Notes: generated by a model not told the origin, from the sequence alone. A DNA stretch of 64,000 nt from Dongia deserti (GCF_003574735.1 NZ_QORW01000017.1:56823-120822), one strand, 5' to 3'; positions 35,374 through 44,728 are shown, counted from the stretch's first letter. Made by a program: numbers and translations.

Positions 35374-36387
35374 ATGACCGGCCGGCGGCCGATGATTCAA
35401 CAAGCCGCGTCGGTTGCTCCTTTGGTAATGCAGAACTTTCTCACTGACCAAGTTGAGGTGGGCATCGTCTTGCTACCGGGTTTTCCACTCTATGACCTGG
35501 CGGCGCTTTGTGACACATTCCGGGCTGCAAATAGGCGCGCAGGGCGCAATGTATTTGCTTACTATCTCATCAGCTTGGATGGGATGGCCGTCACCAGTTC
35601 GCTTGGCACCCAAGTGGGCGTACAAAAGGCTATCGAGGCGGCAGCTTTCCCGGACAATATCATACTCTTGTCCGATGGCGACCCTCCCAATATGAGCTAC
35701 CTGAAGGCTTGGCTCTGTCGTGCCATAGCGCATAAGGCGTACGTGTTGGCGAGTGGCTCTGCCGTCATCTTGATGGCGAGTGCAGGTTTGCTGACTGGCA
35801 AGACCTGTGCCGTTCATTGGTCAGAACGGGACATCTTTGAGGAGCGATGGCCAGACCTTGCTTTGAGCAACAGATTATATGCGGTGCAGGATCGGCTTCT
35901 TACGTGTGCTGGCGGCAAGGTATTGATCGATTTCGCGCTGGCCTGCGTAGCGACAACGGTGAGCGCCAGCGTAGCTCGCCAGGTAGCAGATGTCCTCAAT
36001 CACGATCGGATCCGCGCAAGCACGGAAAGTCAGCGTTCGGAAGCCGTTGTATTCGGGATTTGGAATCGCAACTTGATAGGAGCGATCCAGATTATCGATG
36101 CTAATCTTGCGGATCCGTTGAGCACTGATGAATTGGCGGCGGCTGTCGGTATCGGCCCGCGCCAGCTACAGCGCTTGTTCAAGATGCAATTCAAATTGTC
36201 ACCCTGCAGGTTCACTTTGCGGCGCCGCCTGCTTAAGGCTCGGCGCCTAGTTCATCGAACAGACCTGAGCATTACGGAAGTCGGTATTGCCACCGGTTTT
36301 GTCTCGTTGTCGCATTTCTCTCGTGCCTATGCCAAAGCTTTTGGCCACAATCCGCGACGCGATCGCATGCGACTGGTATTGGACTAA
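35374..36387 (+). CDS. GlxA-family AraC regulator (GbdR/CdhR-like)
   Basis: The N-terminal two thirds form a DJ-1/PfpI (class I amidotransferase-like) sensor domain: VEVGIVLLPGFPLYDLAALCDTF opens it and ASGSAVILMASAGLLTGKTCAVHW contains the nucleophile-elbow region, with Gly-Ser where an active enzyme has Cys. The C-terminal 100 residues contain two AraC helix-turn-helix motifs (LSTDELAAAVGIGPRQLQRLF and ITEVGIATGFVSLSHFSRAYAKAFG). Regulators of this type, such as GbdR and CdhR, respond to glycine betaine or carnitine. That suits the TmpAB-like pair upstream, 281 bp away. Starts at 35374 or 35392 are possible. Confidence 0.85.
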   Translation: MTGRRPMIQQAASVAPLVMQNFLTDQVEVGIVLLPGFPLYDLAALCDTFRAANRRAGRNVFAYYLISLDGMAVTSSLGTQVGVQKAIEAAAFPDNIILLSDGDPPNMSYLKAWLCRAIAHKAYVLASGSAVILMASAGLLTGKTCAVHWSERDIFEERWPDLALSNRLYAVQDRLLTCAGGKVLIDFALACVATTVSASVARQVADVLNHDRIRASTESQRSEAVVFGIWNRNLIGAIQIIDANLADPLSTDELAAAVGIGPRQLQRLFKMQFKLSPCRFTLRRRLLKARRLVHRTDLSITEVGIATGFVSLSHFSRAYAKAFGHNPRRDRMRLVLD

Positions 36388-36557
36388 GGCTGCAATCTTC
36401 GTGCGAGGTTTATCTCGTCATCGCTGTGGCCATCGGCGCTGTCGGGTGGCTGCGTTTGCTTTCTTCGTCGCCTTACGCCATGCCGTCAGAACGAGCGCTG
36501 ACTAGCAAAAGACCGGCCGCCCAGTTGCATTCCATGGTCACATCGCACGTGGTCTGC
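36388..36557. other. Spacer between AraC regulator and repeat copy 2
   Basis: I see no conserved frame, promoter or terminator in this stretch; it precedes the dispersed repeat. The GC content looks similar to the surroundings. Confidence 0.4.
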
Positions 36558-37018
36558 AATTGGCACTAACGAGCCACTCTCTTGAGCAGGCACATGGTCT
36601 GCTATTGAACGCGTAACAGACGAGAGTATCTCATCTGTCTCGATGACGAGGTTTCGCGGGGTGGATGTGCTGTTCAAATGCTTCAAGTTCGGGAAGTGCG
36701 CTCTGATTGCCCAGCAGACAAAATTGCAAAGCACGGCATTGCTTAGACGACGTGGTTCCGTAAGCTCCCAGACTATCGCTACTTATCGCGGGAAGGGTTT
36801 ACGTATGACGGTCGTGCTGACGGTATTGTAGGCTGCCAGGCCAAAAGGATTTCATGAAATCAAACCGCTTAGCTGTGTCGTTGATGATCGAGTGGGTAGG
36901 GGTACATAAACGTACTTTAAGCGCATGTCGGCGCACGGATTTCCGTGGTCTGTTTATTATGTGTAGCCGACGATCAATTGGGCGGCGATGCAAGTAGGCG
37001 AAAGCGAGAACAATTGAC
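36558..37018 (+). repeat. Dispersed repeat, copy 2
   Basis: This copy is homologous to copies at 13730-14153 and 58183-58650. It shares with copy 3 an extra 45 bp or so on its left (GCACTAACGAGCCACTCTCT region) that copy 1 lacks. It lies between the betaine/phosphonate genes and the DUF1254 genes. From 37019 to 37172 nothing else is recognised. Confidence 0.8.
36928..36970 (+). other. Two-tier hairpin in repeat copy 2
   Basis: TCGGCGCAC (36928-36936) pairs with GTGTAGCCGA (36961-36970) with one bulged A and one G-U pair; GGATT pairs with GGTCT through mostly G-U pairs. Changes relative to copy 1 preserve pairing on the plus strand. Confidence 0.55.
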
Positions 37019-37172
37019 GGCATCTCCGTCGGCATATCCAACAAGCGACCGTGCGGGTTCGTAGTATAGTCTAAGTTAGATGGTTCGCTGGATTCGTGGT
37101 ATTCCCGGAGGTGAGTTGTCACTTCTAGCGCATGCCGGCCGAGAGAGATCGGTCAGAGCCGATATAAGCGAC

Positions 37173-38684
37173 TCAGTCCATCTCCTCGATATCACCGGGC
37201 CGCCAGGTCTTGGCGAACCAGGGATCCAGCGGTCCGTAGAGTCGCAGGATCGTGTTCCAGCTCTTGCCCGGTATTGTCTGAATCCAGTTGCTCTCTTTGC
37301 CGGCGGGCGGCCGCGGGCCGAAATAAACATCCACGGAGCCATCCGCATTGATCTGTAGATCGGCCTTCTGGCTGCTGATGCTCGGATATTGCTGGTCGGT
37401 CTGCAATTCAGAACGAGTCTGTCCGTCGTAGACGACGAACGACCAGAAGTTCTTCACCGGCGGGTTAGGCGGTATGCGAAGGCGATATGTCTTGGCGCCG
37501 TTGAGATATTCGCCCTTTGAATCGCGAAAGTTGACGGCGTATTGCGAGCCAACACCAACCATCTTGGCCGCCATCGCAGGCGTGACGCCAGTGGCGTAGT
37601 ACATGAAACGGGTGCGCGCATCGAGATAGCGGGCGCCATCGATGAGGAACTCACTGCTGCCGCCGAGAAAGCCGACTTCCCAGTAGCTGCCGGGATAAAG
37701 AAGGAAGTTCTTGTCCCGATTGTCGAAAAGAATCGAGCGTGCGGTGGCGTTGCCGACTGCCGCCGCTTCGGTCAGGATCGCCTTCATCCTTTCGTCAGGG
37801 GCGAAGGGCTTGCCCCTCTCGATCCCGATCGAGGCGAGCAGCCCGAGCGTCTCCTGATCCAACGCCTCGGTCGGCTCCTCCGCGACAAGATGCGCGATCT
37901 CCTCGTAGAATTTGAAGTTGTTGGCGTGGATCGTGTTGAATGCCTTGCCTGATACGTTGACGAACTTCGTTTCAGGCGGGTTGCCTGCCTTCGCCAGCGG
38001 ATATTGCCGCCATGATTTCTTGAAGCTCTCCACGGCCGGTTTCGGGTCGCCATTCACCAGGAACCCGCGTGCAAACAGCCAGTTGCCGAACGTCCGCGGC
38101 CGCGCGACGAAATAGCCCCCCGGTATGGGTCCGGTGAAACCGGGCGGCACGAACAGGAACTTTCCTCCTTTGCCGCGATCGGGACCGGCATTGCCCATGT
38201 CGGTCACATGCCGGAACCAGAAATCGTCGACGAACGCCAGGATGTTCGGCGGCGTCTCGACCACGACGGGTCCGTCCTTGAGGTCTAGCCAGCCGAAGAC
38301 ATAGACGGTCTCGGTATTCGGCGTCAGGAACAGCGACTTGGAGTCAGCCAGCGTCTCAAACACGGCAACCGTCTGGTTGTCCACGCCGACGCTGCGCAGG
38401 CCCTCGCGCATCGCATAGAGCGACGCGCCGGGCATGGTGTTGAGGAAGACCTCGACACCGCGCATGAAATCGAGATTATCGTACATCTTGGCGACAGTCG
38501 CCCTGTCCGGCAGGCCGTCGAAGAATTTCAGCGTGCCGAGGCGAGTCTCGACGGTGTCCGGTGTCGTAATCTCAGGCGGAATATCGGTCGCCATCCTCGG
38601 CTTGGCCTGGGCCATTGCCGAACCAGCGGCGCCGAGCACCAACATCATCGATATGCTGGCGCGCAGCAGTACCTGTAGAGTCAT
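37173..38684 (-). CDS. Secreted DUF1254/DUF1214 protein A
   Basis: This 503-residue protein has a signal peptide ending SAMAQ (about residue 26). The DUF1254 domain (about 50-200) contains SLFLTPNTETVYVFGWLDL, and the DUF1214 domain (about 370-485) contains FWSFVVYDGQTRSELQTDQQ and ESNWIQTIPGKSW. AAGGAG precedes the ATG at 38684, which is better than the in-frame ATG at 38708. It is second in a tandem with protein B, with similar motifs throughout. The family is periplasmic and of unknown activity; it is often near lipid or aromatic catabolism genes. Confidence 0.9.
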   Translation of the reverse strand: MTLQVLLRASISMMLVLGAAGSAMAQAKPRMATDIPPEITTPDTVETRLGTLKFFDGLPDRATVAKMYDNLDFMRGVEVFLNTMPGASLYAMREGLRSVGVDNQTVAVFETLADSKSLFLTPNTETVYVFGWLDLKDGPVVVETPPNILAFVDDFWFRHVTDMGNAGPDRGKGGKFLFVPPGFTGPIPGGYFVARPRTFGNWLFARGFLVNGDPKPAVESFKKSWRQYPLAKAGNPPETKFVNVSGKAFNTIHANNFKFYEEIAHLVAEEPTEALDQETLGLLASIGIERGKPFAPDERMKAILTEAAAVGNATARSILFDNRDKNFLLYPGSYWEVGFLGGSSEFLIDGARYLDARTRFMYYATGVTPAMAAKMVGVGSQYAVNFRDSKGEYLNGAKTYRLRIPPNPPVKNFWSFVVYDGQTRSELQTDQQYPSISSQKADLQINADGSVDVYFGPRPPAGKESNWIQTIPGKSWNTILRLYGPLDPWFAKTWRPGDIEEMD

Positions 38685-38718
38685 GATGCTTCTCCTTGAA
38701 TCGTACAAAGTGCAGCGA

Positions 38719-40251
38719 CTATTCGATCAGCTCGAAATCGCCTGGCTTCCAGCTCCTGTCGAACCAGGGCTCGAGCGGTGCGTAGAGCCGCAGCAGCGAG
38801 TTCCAGCCTTTGCCGGGCATCGTCTGCACCCAGTTGCCCTCGTGCCCTGCCGGCGCTTTTGGGCCGAACCACACTGTCACCGATCCATCCGCATTGGTCT
38901 TCACAGTGGGCAGCGTGCTGTCGAGCCCGGCGAGCTTCTGGTCGGTTTCCAGCATCGATCGTGTTTGCCCGTCATAGACAGTGAAGGACCAGAAGTTTCC
39001 GGCCGGAATCGGGGCGGGCAGCGTAATCCTGTAGGTCTTGCTGCCGTCGAGGTACCGACCCTGGGAGTCACGTGCCGCGATGGCATAGGCCGATCCGGTG
39101 CCGGGCTTGGCGACAGCCATCGCCGGCGTTACGCCCGTGGCATAGTAGTGGAACAGCGTGCGTGCATCGAGCACACGCTCGGCGCCTTGGGCGAACTCGT
39201 GGCTTACACCGGCGAAGACCGAGAACCACTGCCGGTCTGGATAGAACTTCGTGGCCTCGTTGCGCGAGGCAAACACGATCGCGCGCGCCGTCGCATTGGC
39301 GACCGCGACGGCATCGACCAGGATCGCCTTCATCCGCTCGTCGGGCGCAAAAGGCTTGCCCTTCTTGATTCCGATTGAAGCAAAGAGCCCGACAGTTTCT
39401 GGATCGACGAAGTCGGCCGGCTCGGCTTGCACCACGGCGTCGAGTTCCTCGTAGAAATGAAAGTTGTTGGCGTGGATTGTGTTGAACTGCACGCCCGAGA
39501 TGTTGACGAATTTCTGCTCGGGCGGGCTTGCGGCTTCCGCAAGGGAATACATCCGGGCATTATCCTTGACGTTCTTGACGGCGCCGGCGATGTCGCCGTT
39601 CTGAACAAAGGCGCGATAGAAGGCGACGTGGTTGTTCGTCTTGGTATGCGTGATGAAATAGCCGTCCTTGGGGAGCGCCCCGGCATAGCCGGGAGGCACC
39701 AAAAGGTACTTGCCGCCCTTGCCCTGGTCGGGGCCGGTCAGGCCGACATCGGACACGAAACGGAAATAGGCGTCCTGGATTGGTCCCAATACACCCACCG
39801 GCACATCGAGCACCATCGGCCCCTCGTTGAGGTCGAGGCACATGATGACGTAGACGGTTGTGGAGTTCGGCGTAAGGAACAGCGAGCGCGCATCCATCAG
39901 GTCTTCGGTGATGCCGATTTCCCTGTTTCTTTTGACGCCGACCTCGCTCATGCCTTCGCATACGCCATAGACCGAGGCAGCGGGCATGCCGGTCAGGAAG
40001 GCCTCGACGCCGCGCCCGAAATCGAGGTTGTCGTAGACTTTCTTGACGGTCTCCTCATCGGGCAAACCGTCGAAGAATCTAAGGGTGCCGATGCGCGTTT
40101 CGACAGTGTCGGGTGTCTGGATCGACGGCGGCACGTTGGCGGAATATTTTGGCTTTGCGTCCTGCGCCTGAACCAATGTAGGCAGCCATAGAAGCACCAT
40201 CGATGCAAGGGGGGCCGCGACCCGCAGGCCCATTGTTCTTGTCGCCCTCAT
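38719..40251 (-). CDS. Secreted DUF1254/DUF1214 protein B
   Basis: This 510-residue paralogue of protein A has a leader ending LVQAQD (about residue 30), then SLFLTPNSTTVYVIMCLDL in the DUF1254 part and NFWSFTVYDGQTRSMLETDQ and EGNWVQTMPGKGW in the DUF1214 part. GGAGGAAACG precedes its ATG. Protein A starts 34 nt after its stop, so they form an operon and probably arose by tandem duplication. The patatin lipoprotein lies on the same strand 183 bp upstream. Confidence 0.9.
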   Translation of the reverse strand: MRATRTMGLRVAAPLASMVLLWLPTLVQAQDAKPKYSANVPPSIQTPDTVETRIGTLRFFDGLPDEETVKKVYDNLDFGRGVEAFLTGMPAASVYGVCEGMSEVGVKRNREIGITEDLMDARSLFLTPNSTTVYVIMCLDLNEGPMVLDVPVGVLGPIQDAYFRFVSDVGLTGPDQGKGGKYLLVPPGYAGALPKDGYFITHTKTNNHVAFYRAFVQNGDIAGAVKNVKDNARMYSLAEAASPPEQKFVNISGVQFNTIHANNFHFYEELDAVVQAEPADFVDPETVGLFASIGIKKGKPFAPDERMKAILVDAVAVANATARAIVFASRNEATKFYPDRQWFSVFAGVSHEFAQGAERVLDARTLFHYYATGVTPAMAVAKPGTGSAYAIAARDSQGRYLDGSKTYRITLPAPIPAGNFWSFTVYDGQTRSMLETDQKLAGLDSTLPTVKTNADGSVTVWFGPKAPAGHEGNWVQTMPGKGWNSLLRLYAPLEPWFDRSWKPGDFELIE

Positions 40252-40434
40252 CGTTTCCTCCAGTTGATCTGTTCGGGTCGAGAAACACGGTGACTTCGGC
40301 AGTGAGTGCCGGTCCAGGAAGAGACATCAGCAAGGCGAAGTGCACAGGCGCTACTACGCGGCAATATGAACCCCGCCTATTACACCCGTCTTCAAGTCCG
40401 CCTCAGGTCGACTGGCGTGAGACGTCAAATCCTC

Positions 40435-41661
40435 TTATCCAGACGTAACGGTGGTCGGCGCTTCAGGCGTGGAATAGCCGGGAGGCGTGCTTTGCCAAGG
40501 AATGCCCTCGATGCCCATCTTTCGCCCCATCTCGAATTTCCGGTTCATCTCTTCTTTGTTAAACTCCTCGGTGGTCAGGGGCTGGTCACCGCGCGGAATG
40601 GTGACATAGCGGAATTCGACGTCGTCCTGCAGCGAACCGAGGTAGAGGCGGTAGAGGTCGTTGATGCCGGAGACCTTGATGAGCGTGGCGATGGCGCGCG
40701 CAGAGATGCTGCCAAGCCCCCGAGCGACTGGCGACGGGACTGCGTCGATGCGGCCATTGCGAATCACATAAAGACGCTGCTCGATTTGGCCGCTGAAGTC
40801 CGGATTGGCGTCCCGGATCGCGGCGGGCAGATCGACGACGGCACCCACGCCGAAAGCCTGGAAGAAAACCCCGCCATCGACATGCATTTCGTCATAGATC
40901 TTACCGTCGATCGTTACCTTCATGAGGACGGGCGGAAAGAACGCGGGAATGGACGACGATGCGACCAGAATCTCTCGGAACAGCGCCAACCTGCCGGGGT
41001 TCTTGCTGGACGCAATCGCTCCCATGTCCCAGATCACAGGCTGCTCTTCATCGAGATTGGTCGTCGCTACGTACAGCCGCCGGCCCTTCGCATGCTCGGC
41101 GGCGATCGCATCCAGCACATCCTCGCTTACATATTTGGCCACGATCTGCCGCAGTGGAGCGGTGTCGGCGAGCGCCTCCGCCCAGGGCAGCATGATCATG
41201 TCGCGCAGCACGAAGACATGGGCGGCGTCGATCGTCGTGTAGGCTTCTTTCAGCTTCGCGTCGTAATCCGAGCCCAGGAAAGCCAGAGGCGCAATCAGCG
41301 AGCCGGTGCTGACGCCGGTGACAAACTTGAACTTGGGCCGGTCGCCATGCGCGCTCCACCCGTTCAGCAAGCCTGCGCCAAACGCGCCGTCTGAACCGCC
41401 CCCGGACACAGCGAGATAATCATAACGGCGACCGCCATCCGGCAAGGTTTCGTAGTTGTCGGGCGTCTCGCCGACAAAGGCTTGGCGGATCGCATCGGCG
41501 ACCGGCTTGCTATCCGCCAGCGGCGTGTATCGAATTGATGTGAATTCGCCGATCCGGGCGTCCGCCATCCGGGCGGAGGGCGCCGGGTCGCGCAGCAATG
41601 TGCTGCAACCCGACAGCACAATGACCAGTGACAGAGCCGCAACACGCGATAAGCGCAACAT
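40435..41661 (-). CDS. Patatin-like phospholipase lipoprotein
   Basis: This 408-residue protein has a lipobox LSGC with C19 as the lipidated residue, so it should be anchored to a membrane facing the periplasm. The patatin catalytic elements are all visible: oxyanion loop SGGGSDGAFG (86-95), nucleophile GVSTGS with S118, and the Asp of HVDGG near residue 265. Patatins hydrolyse phospholipid or other acyl esters using a Ser-Asp dyad. The start at 41661 places the leader at the N-terminus; the frame opens further upstream without leader character. It belongs to a minus-strand envelope cluster. Confidence 0.92.
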   Translation of the reverse strand: MLRLSRVAALSLVIVLSGCSTLLRDPAPSARMADARIGEFTSIRYTPLADSKPVADAIRQAFVGETPDNYETLPDGGRRYDYLAVSGGGSDGAFGAGLLNGWSAHGDRPKFKFVTGVSTGSLIAPLAFLGSDYDAKLKEAYTTIDAAHVFVLRDMIMLPWAEALADTAPLRQIVAKYVSEDVLDAIAAEHAKGRRLYVATTNLDEEQPVIWDMGAIASSKNPGRLALFREILVASSSIPAFFPPVLMKVTIDGKIYDEMHVDGGVFFQAFGVGAVVDLPAAIRDANPDFSGQIEQRLYVIRNGRIDAVPSPVARGLGSISARAIATLIKVSGINDLYRLYLGSLQDDVEFRYVTIPRGDQPLTTEEFNKEEMNRKFEMGRKMGIEGIPWQSTPPGYSTPEAPTTVTSG

Positions 41662-41736
41662 AGTCACAGCTTTCCCCTCGTTCAGATCAAAGTGCCGAAG
41701 ATTCACGAAGCCCCTTTTACGCCGGAGCGGCATGAG

Positions 41737-42231
41737 TCATTTCACGACATAACCGCTGCCTTGCATGCAGGCGGCAAAAGCGCTGTTGTAATTGGCCAAG
41801 TCAGCCTGATACTGCGCTTGTGCCTGTTGGTTGCCTTGCGCCTGCTGACGACGTTCCTGATTGCGACGCATGAAGCCGGCGGTGGCGCCCATTGCGGCTC
41901 CGGCCGCCGCACCTTTGCCCGCGTCGTTGTTCATGATTTCGCCGCCGATGGCACCCAGCGCCGCGCCGCGCGCTGCGCCGCCGACCACTCCTGGGCTCGA
42001 ATAGCCGCTGCTGTAATATTCCGGCGGCGTCGAATAGGGCGAGACGCCGGTTTGCTGTTGCGCCCAGCCGCGGCATTGCGTCTCGTCGGCAGCCTGCTGT
42101 TCCATGCTCTGTCCGGAGGCAGGATAGATGATGGGTGCATTGGCCAGTGCATCCGGGCTGTCGAACAGCAGCGCCGTAGCGAGCAAGGTCACCGCTCCGC
42201 GGAGCCGCAACAACCGGTATGGTCTTTTCAT
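41737..42231 (-). CDS. Glycine-zipper envelope protein
   Basis: This 164-residue protein has a signal sequence (about 1-32, ending ALA). Its centre holds a glycine-zipper segment, GGAARGAALGAIGGEI then GKGAAAGAAMGATAGF, of the kind that forms membrane-inserted oligomers in outer-membrane lipoproteins and OmpA-like proteins. A Gln-rich helix follows (RRQQAQGNQQAQAQYQ). AAGGGAG precedes the ATG at 42231. Cys residues occur at about 64 and near the end, possibly a disulfide. The role is unknown; an envelope-stabilising function is inferred from the family. Confidence 0.85.
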   Translation of the reverse strand: MKRPYRLLRLRGAVTLLATALLFDSPDALANAPIIYPASGQSMEQQAADETQCRGWAQQQTGVSPYSTPPEYYSSGYSSPGVVGGAARGAALGAIGGEIMNNDAGKGAAAGAAMGATAGFMRRNQERRQQAQGNQQAQAQYQADLANYNSAFAACMQGSGYVVK

Positions 42232-42257
42232 GCGATTTCTCCCTTGGACCCGCTCAA

Positions 42258-42791
42258 TCATGGCAACCTGTAGATGAGCTTTGGCCACACGATGATTCCG
42301 CCAGCGGATTCCTGGATGATATTGCCGTCGCCCATGGCGAAATCCTTCAGGCCGCTCCGGATGGTCACCGGCCCGCCGCCGGTGATTCCCTTGAAGCGTT
42401 CGGTTCCCGCCGTGAACTTGAAATCCCCGTCGCAGCCGACCAGATGGACCCCCTGGCATGAGATCTCTCCATAGGCGCGAGCACCGTCCTGGGCCGTGAT
42501 CGTACAGCGTCCCTTGGCCTGTTGCGTGCCATCCAGAATGTTGACATCGACGATGGCCGGGCAGGTCATGAAACCTGCATTGATCGGACCTTTGTCGCTC
42601 TCGACGAAGATCATTCCTGTGAATGATCCGACGAACGTCGCGCGATCCGGGCCGGTTTCAAACATCTGACCACGTCCCTGCCAGGCGGAGAAGGCCTTGA
42701 TGGTCTGCTCGGTCTCAGCAGCCGCTGGCGCCGCCAATATTGCCGCTCCTAACAATATTGCCGACAAGCCAGTGCATTTACGTGACTTCAT
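42258..42791 (-). CDS. Periplasmic protein of unknown function
   Basis: This 177-residue protein has a signal peptide ending APAAAE (about residue 27). The mature part is rich in beta strands and Gly, with MTCPAIVDVNIL, KGRCTITAQDGARAYGEISC and FKGITGGGPVTIRS, and three or four Cys that may pair. I do not recognise a family, though the pattern resembles small lipocalin-like or allene-oxide-cyclase-like beta barrels. AAGGAGACA precedes the start. It lies between the glycine-zipper gene and a Gly-rich Tat-type protein, in one minus-strand operon. Confidence 0.8.
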   Translation of the reverse strand: MKSRKCTGLSAILLGAAILAAPAAAETEQTIKAFSAWQGRGQMFETGPDRATFVGSFTGMIFVESDKGPINAGFMTCPAIVDVNILDGTQQAKGRCTITAQDGARAYGEISCQGVHLVGCDGDFKFTAGTERFKGITGGGPVTIRSGLKDFAMGDGNIIQESAGGIIVWPKLIYRLP

Positions 42792-42807
42792 GGTATGTCT
42801 CCTTGAT

Positions 42808-43296
42808 TCAATCGAAGTCGATGTAGACGGCATCGCCGCCCAATGAGAGAGCGAGACCGGTTCGTTTGGCCTTGAGATGGATCGCCACGCCGCGCGCGTT
42901 CTGCAGCCACAGTTCGCCGGTACTGAGCGACCCGACAGCGAGGCCGTAGCGCGCCTGGACATATGCGCCGGAAAAATCTGCGAGGTTGTGCAGGTTGTAG
43001 ACGGTGCCGGTCGCCTCCATCTTGGAAACACCGAAGCCGCCGACGCCCAATCCGCCGACGGTGAATCCGTACTTGCTGCCGCCGGCGACCAGCGTCCCGC
43101 CACCCAGATTGCCGCTGCCGATGAAGGCAATCTGCACCTGTTCGATGGTTACAGTGCCCGACTGAACCGGATTCGCCGCTGCTGCTGGCCAAGCAAACGC
43201 GAGGCCGAGACAGGCCAGCGTCGCAGCGGTAAACCGGCGCCGCGTCACTCCGTCGATGGTATGGGGAACTGCCAGCTGTCTTGTTTCTGCAGGCAT
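42808..43296 (-). CDS. Tat-exported Gly-rich envelope protein (EipA/DUF1134-like)
   Basis: This 162-residue protein begins with a likely twin-arginine signal (TRRRFTAATLACLGLAF, cleaved after AAA). The mature region has strand-turn repeats such as GSGNLGGGTLVAGGSKYGF and GGLGVGGFGVSKMEATGTV and ends LALSLGGDAVYIDFD. The glycine-rich beta pattern recalls EipA/DUF1134 proteins, but the match is not firm. AAGGGAGG precedes the ATG at 43296. It is part of the same minus-strand envelope operon, 16 nt before the next gene. Confidence 0.75.
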   Translation of the reverse strand: MPAETRQLAVPHTIDGVTRRRFTAATLACLGLAFAWPAAAANPVQSGTVTIEQVQIAFIGSGNLGGGTLVAGGSKYGFTVGGLGVGGFGVSKMEATGTVYNLHNLADFSGAYVQARYGLAVGSLSTGELWLQNARGVAIHLKAKRTGLALSLGGDAVYIDFD

Positions 43297-43315
43297 GTAT
43301 GCTGCCTCCCTTCGG

Positions 43316-44101
43316 TTAAAAGCGAATGACGGCGCCGAGTACGGGGCCGGACATTTCCACGTCGAATACGAACCCGTTGCGTTCGTAGTCTTCTTCGAGA
43401 TGCCGATACCCAGCGACGGCGGAGATGCTGTCGTTGAACTGGTACCCAACGCCACCGAAGACATCCCAGAAAAAGTCCGAAGCAGCACCGAACCCGCCGA
43501 TCTGCACGACGCCGTTAAGGAAGATGCCGTTGCCGAACTGGTAGCGCGCTTTGGCTCCGATCATCGGATCGAGCCAATTCTCGTTGTGCTCCCGCTCCTG
43601 GTCGGCCAACAGGCCGCCGTCCAGGGTGAGCCTGGTATCGACAGACCAGACACGGACTCCTGCCATCACGTCGATAAACGTGCCGCCATCATCGAACGCG
43701 CGATAGGCGCCAGCAAAGGTCCCGATGAAGGTTTCCTGATCAACGTCAATATTGTCGAAAAGAATCCCCGCTGGTGTGTCCGCATCGGCGCTCAGGTTGA
43801 TGTATAGGATGTCCGAGAACGCAGCCCAGCGGCGATAGCGAAGCTCAGTGGACACCATGATGCCGATATCGAGGTTCTCAAGCAGATCTTGAAAGCTGGC
43901 GTCCACTCCTACCGGCGGCAGGCCTGGCAAGCTCGCTACCGTTCCCTTCATCCCCGCGGCCCAGGCATAGGGCGCAATGGACAGGGACCAATCGTCGATC
44001 GGCGCGAGATTGCCATCAACGTCATCTGCCGATGCCGATGTAGCCATAGCCATTAGTACGAGCCCGGTCATTCGCCAGCTTGCCTCCCAGCAACGAATCA
44101 T
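43316..44101 (-). CDS. Outer-membrane beta-barrel protein
   Basis: This 261-residue protein has a leader ending SASADD (about 26). Alternating strands such as WSLSIAPYAWAAGMKGTVA, IMVSTELRYRRWAAFSDILY and WLDPMIGAKARYQFG, and the C-terminal strand GPVLGAVIRF ending in Phe, are typical of an eight- to ten-strand barrel. Its ATG overlaps the stop of the small gene upstream by 4 nt. It may be the outer-membrane element of this envelope cluster. The ligand or pore property is unknown. Confidence 0.88.
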   Translation of the reverse strand: MIRCWEASWRMTGLVLMAMATSASADDVDGNLAPIDDWSLSIAPYAWAAGMKGTVASLPGLPPVGVDASFQDLLENLDIGIMVSTELRYRRWAAFSDILYINLSADADTPAGILFDNIDVDQETFIGTFAGAYRAFDDGGTFIDVMAGVRVWSVDTRLTLDGGLLADQEREHNENWLDPMIGAKARYQFGNGIFLNGVVQIGGFGAASDFFWDVFGGVGYQFNDSISAVAGYRHLEEDYERNGFVFDVEMSGPVLGAVIRF

Positions 44102-44397
44102 TCGCTGGACTCTGCGAATGCCTCGGAGAGCTCTCCGGCGAGCTCCGTCACCAGGCTTCGGTATTCCAGCATCTTTTCTCCATCCTGCGGCAGGTTTCGC
44201 TTTTCCATGATGGTCAAAGTCTCCGCTGCCAACATGTAGTCCTCGCAGAGGCTACGGAAGCGCTCGCTCCGTATCACAAGCGCTTTGACTGCCGCCTCCT
44301 GGCCTGGAAACAGGGTGGTGACGATGGCGATGTGCGACGCGAGTGCAGACACCGGAACTCCCACATCACTGACCGCAACGATGGCTCGTGCTTTCAA
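44098..44397 (-). CDS. Small helical protein coupled to the barrel gene
   Basis: This 99-residue cytoplasmic protein lacks a signal peptide. The C-terminal part (RFRSLCEDYMLAAETLTIME, then YRSLVTELAGELSEAF) is strongly helical. I do not recognise a named family. Its stop overlaps the start of the outer-membrane barrel in ATGA, so the two are co-translated. It is the first gene of the minus-strand envelope operon, with a GTTACGGTAAC palindrome 39 bp upstream of its start. Confidence 0.7.
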   Translation of the reverse strand: MKARAIVAVSDVGVPVSALASHIAIVTTLFPGQEAAVKALVIRSERFRSLCEDYMLAAETLTIMEKRNLPQDGEKMLEYRSLVTELAGELSEAFAESSE

Positions 44398-44435
44398 GGT
44401 GGAGGGTGGCGCAAACTCGCCTGAAGGGGAGGTAC

Positions 44436-44446
44436 GTTACGGTAAC
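44436..44446. promoter_or_regulatory. Palindromic site GTTACGGTAAC, copy 1
   Basis: GTTAC-G-GTAAC is a perfect inverted repeat around one base, 39 bp upstream of the start of the minus-strand envelope operon. The same 11 bases recur at 46775 and with one mismatch at 44718. Confidence 0.55.
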
Positions 44447-44717
44447 AGCAGGGCGGTGTTCGTGCGACAGCGAGGAGGGGTGCGCGTCATTCGTGTGTCG
44501 CGTCGCTTAGTGCGAGCATTCAGCTGGGCATTCGCAACGCGGGTCGCCCGGAGACACTCCAGATTGTTACCCCTGGTCCCCGCGTCGGCACGCGAAATCA
44601 TCAGGAAGATCCAACTGGGTAAGGACAGGCAGCGAATGGACGCGCTTGGCCTCATGACGCTCTATGAGCTTCTTTTCCGGACAAGCTGACGCCGAAATCG
44701 CCAGTGAAGTGGGACAT

Positions 44718-44728
44718 GTTACGGTATC
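44718..44728. promoter_or_regulatory. Palindromic site GTTACGGTATC, copy 2
   Basis: One mismatch from GTTACGGTAAC; it lies about 200 bp before the TPR regulator start. Confidence 0.45.

Noticed and set aside
44285..44689. 134-codon plus-strand frame in the divergent regulatory gap
   Set aside because: It overlaps the small minus-strand gene, is Arg-rich and has no family or ribosome-binding site.
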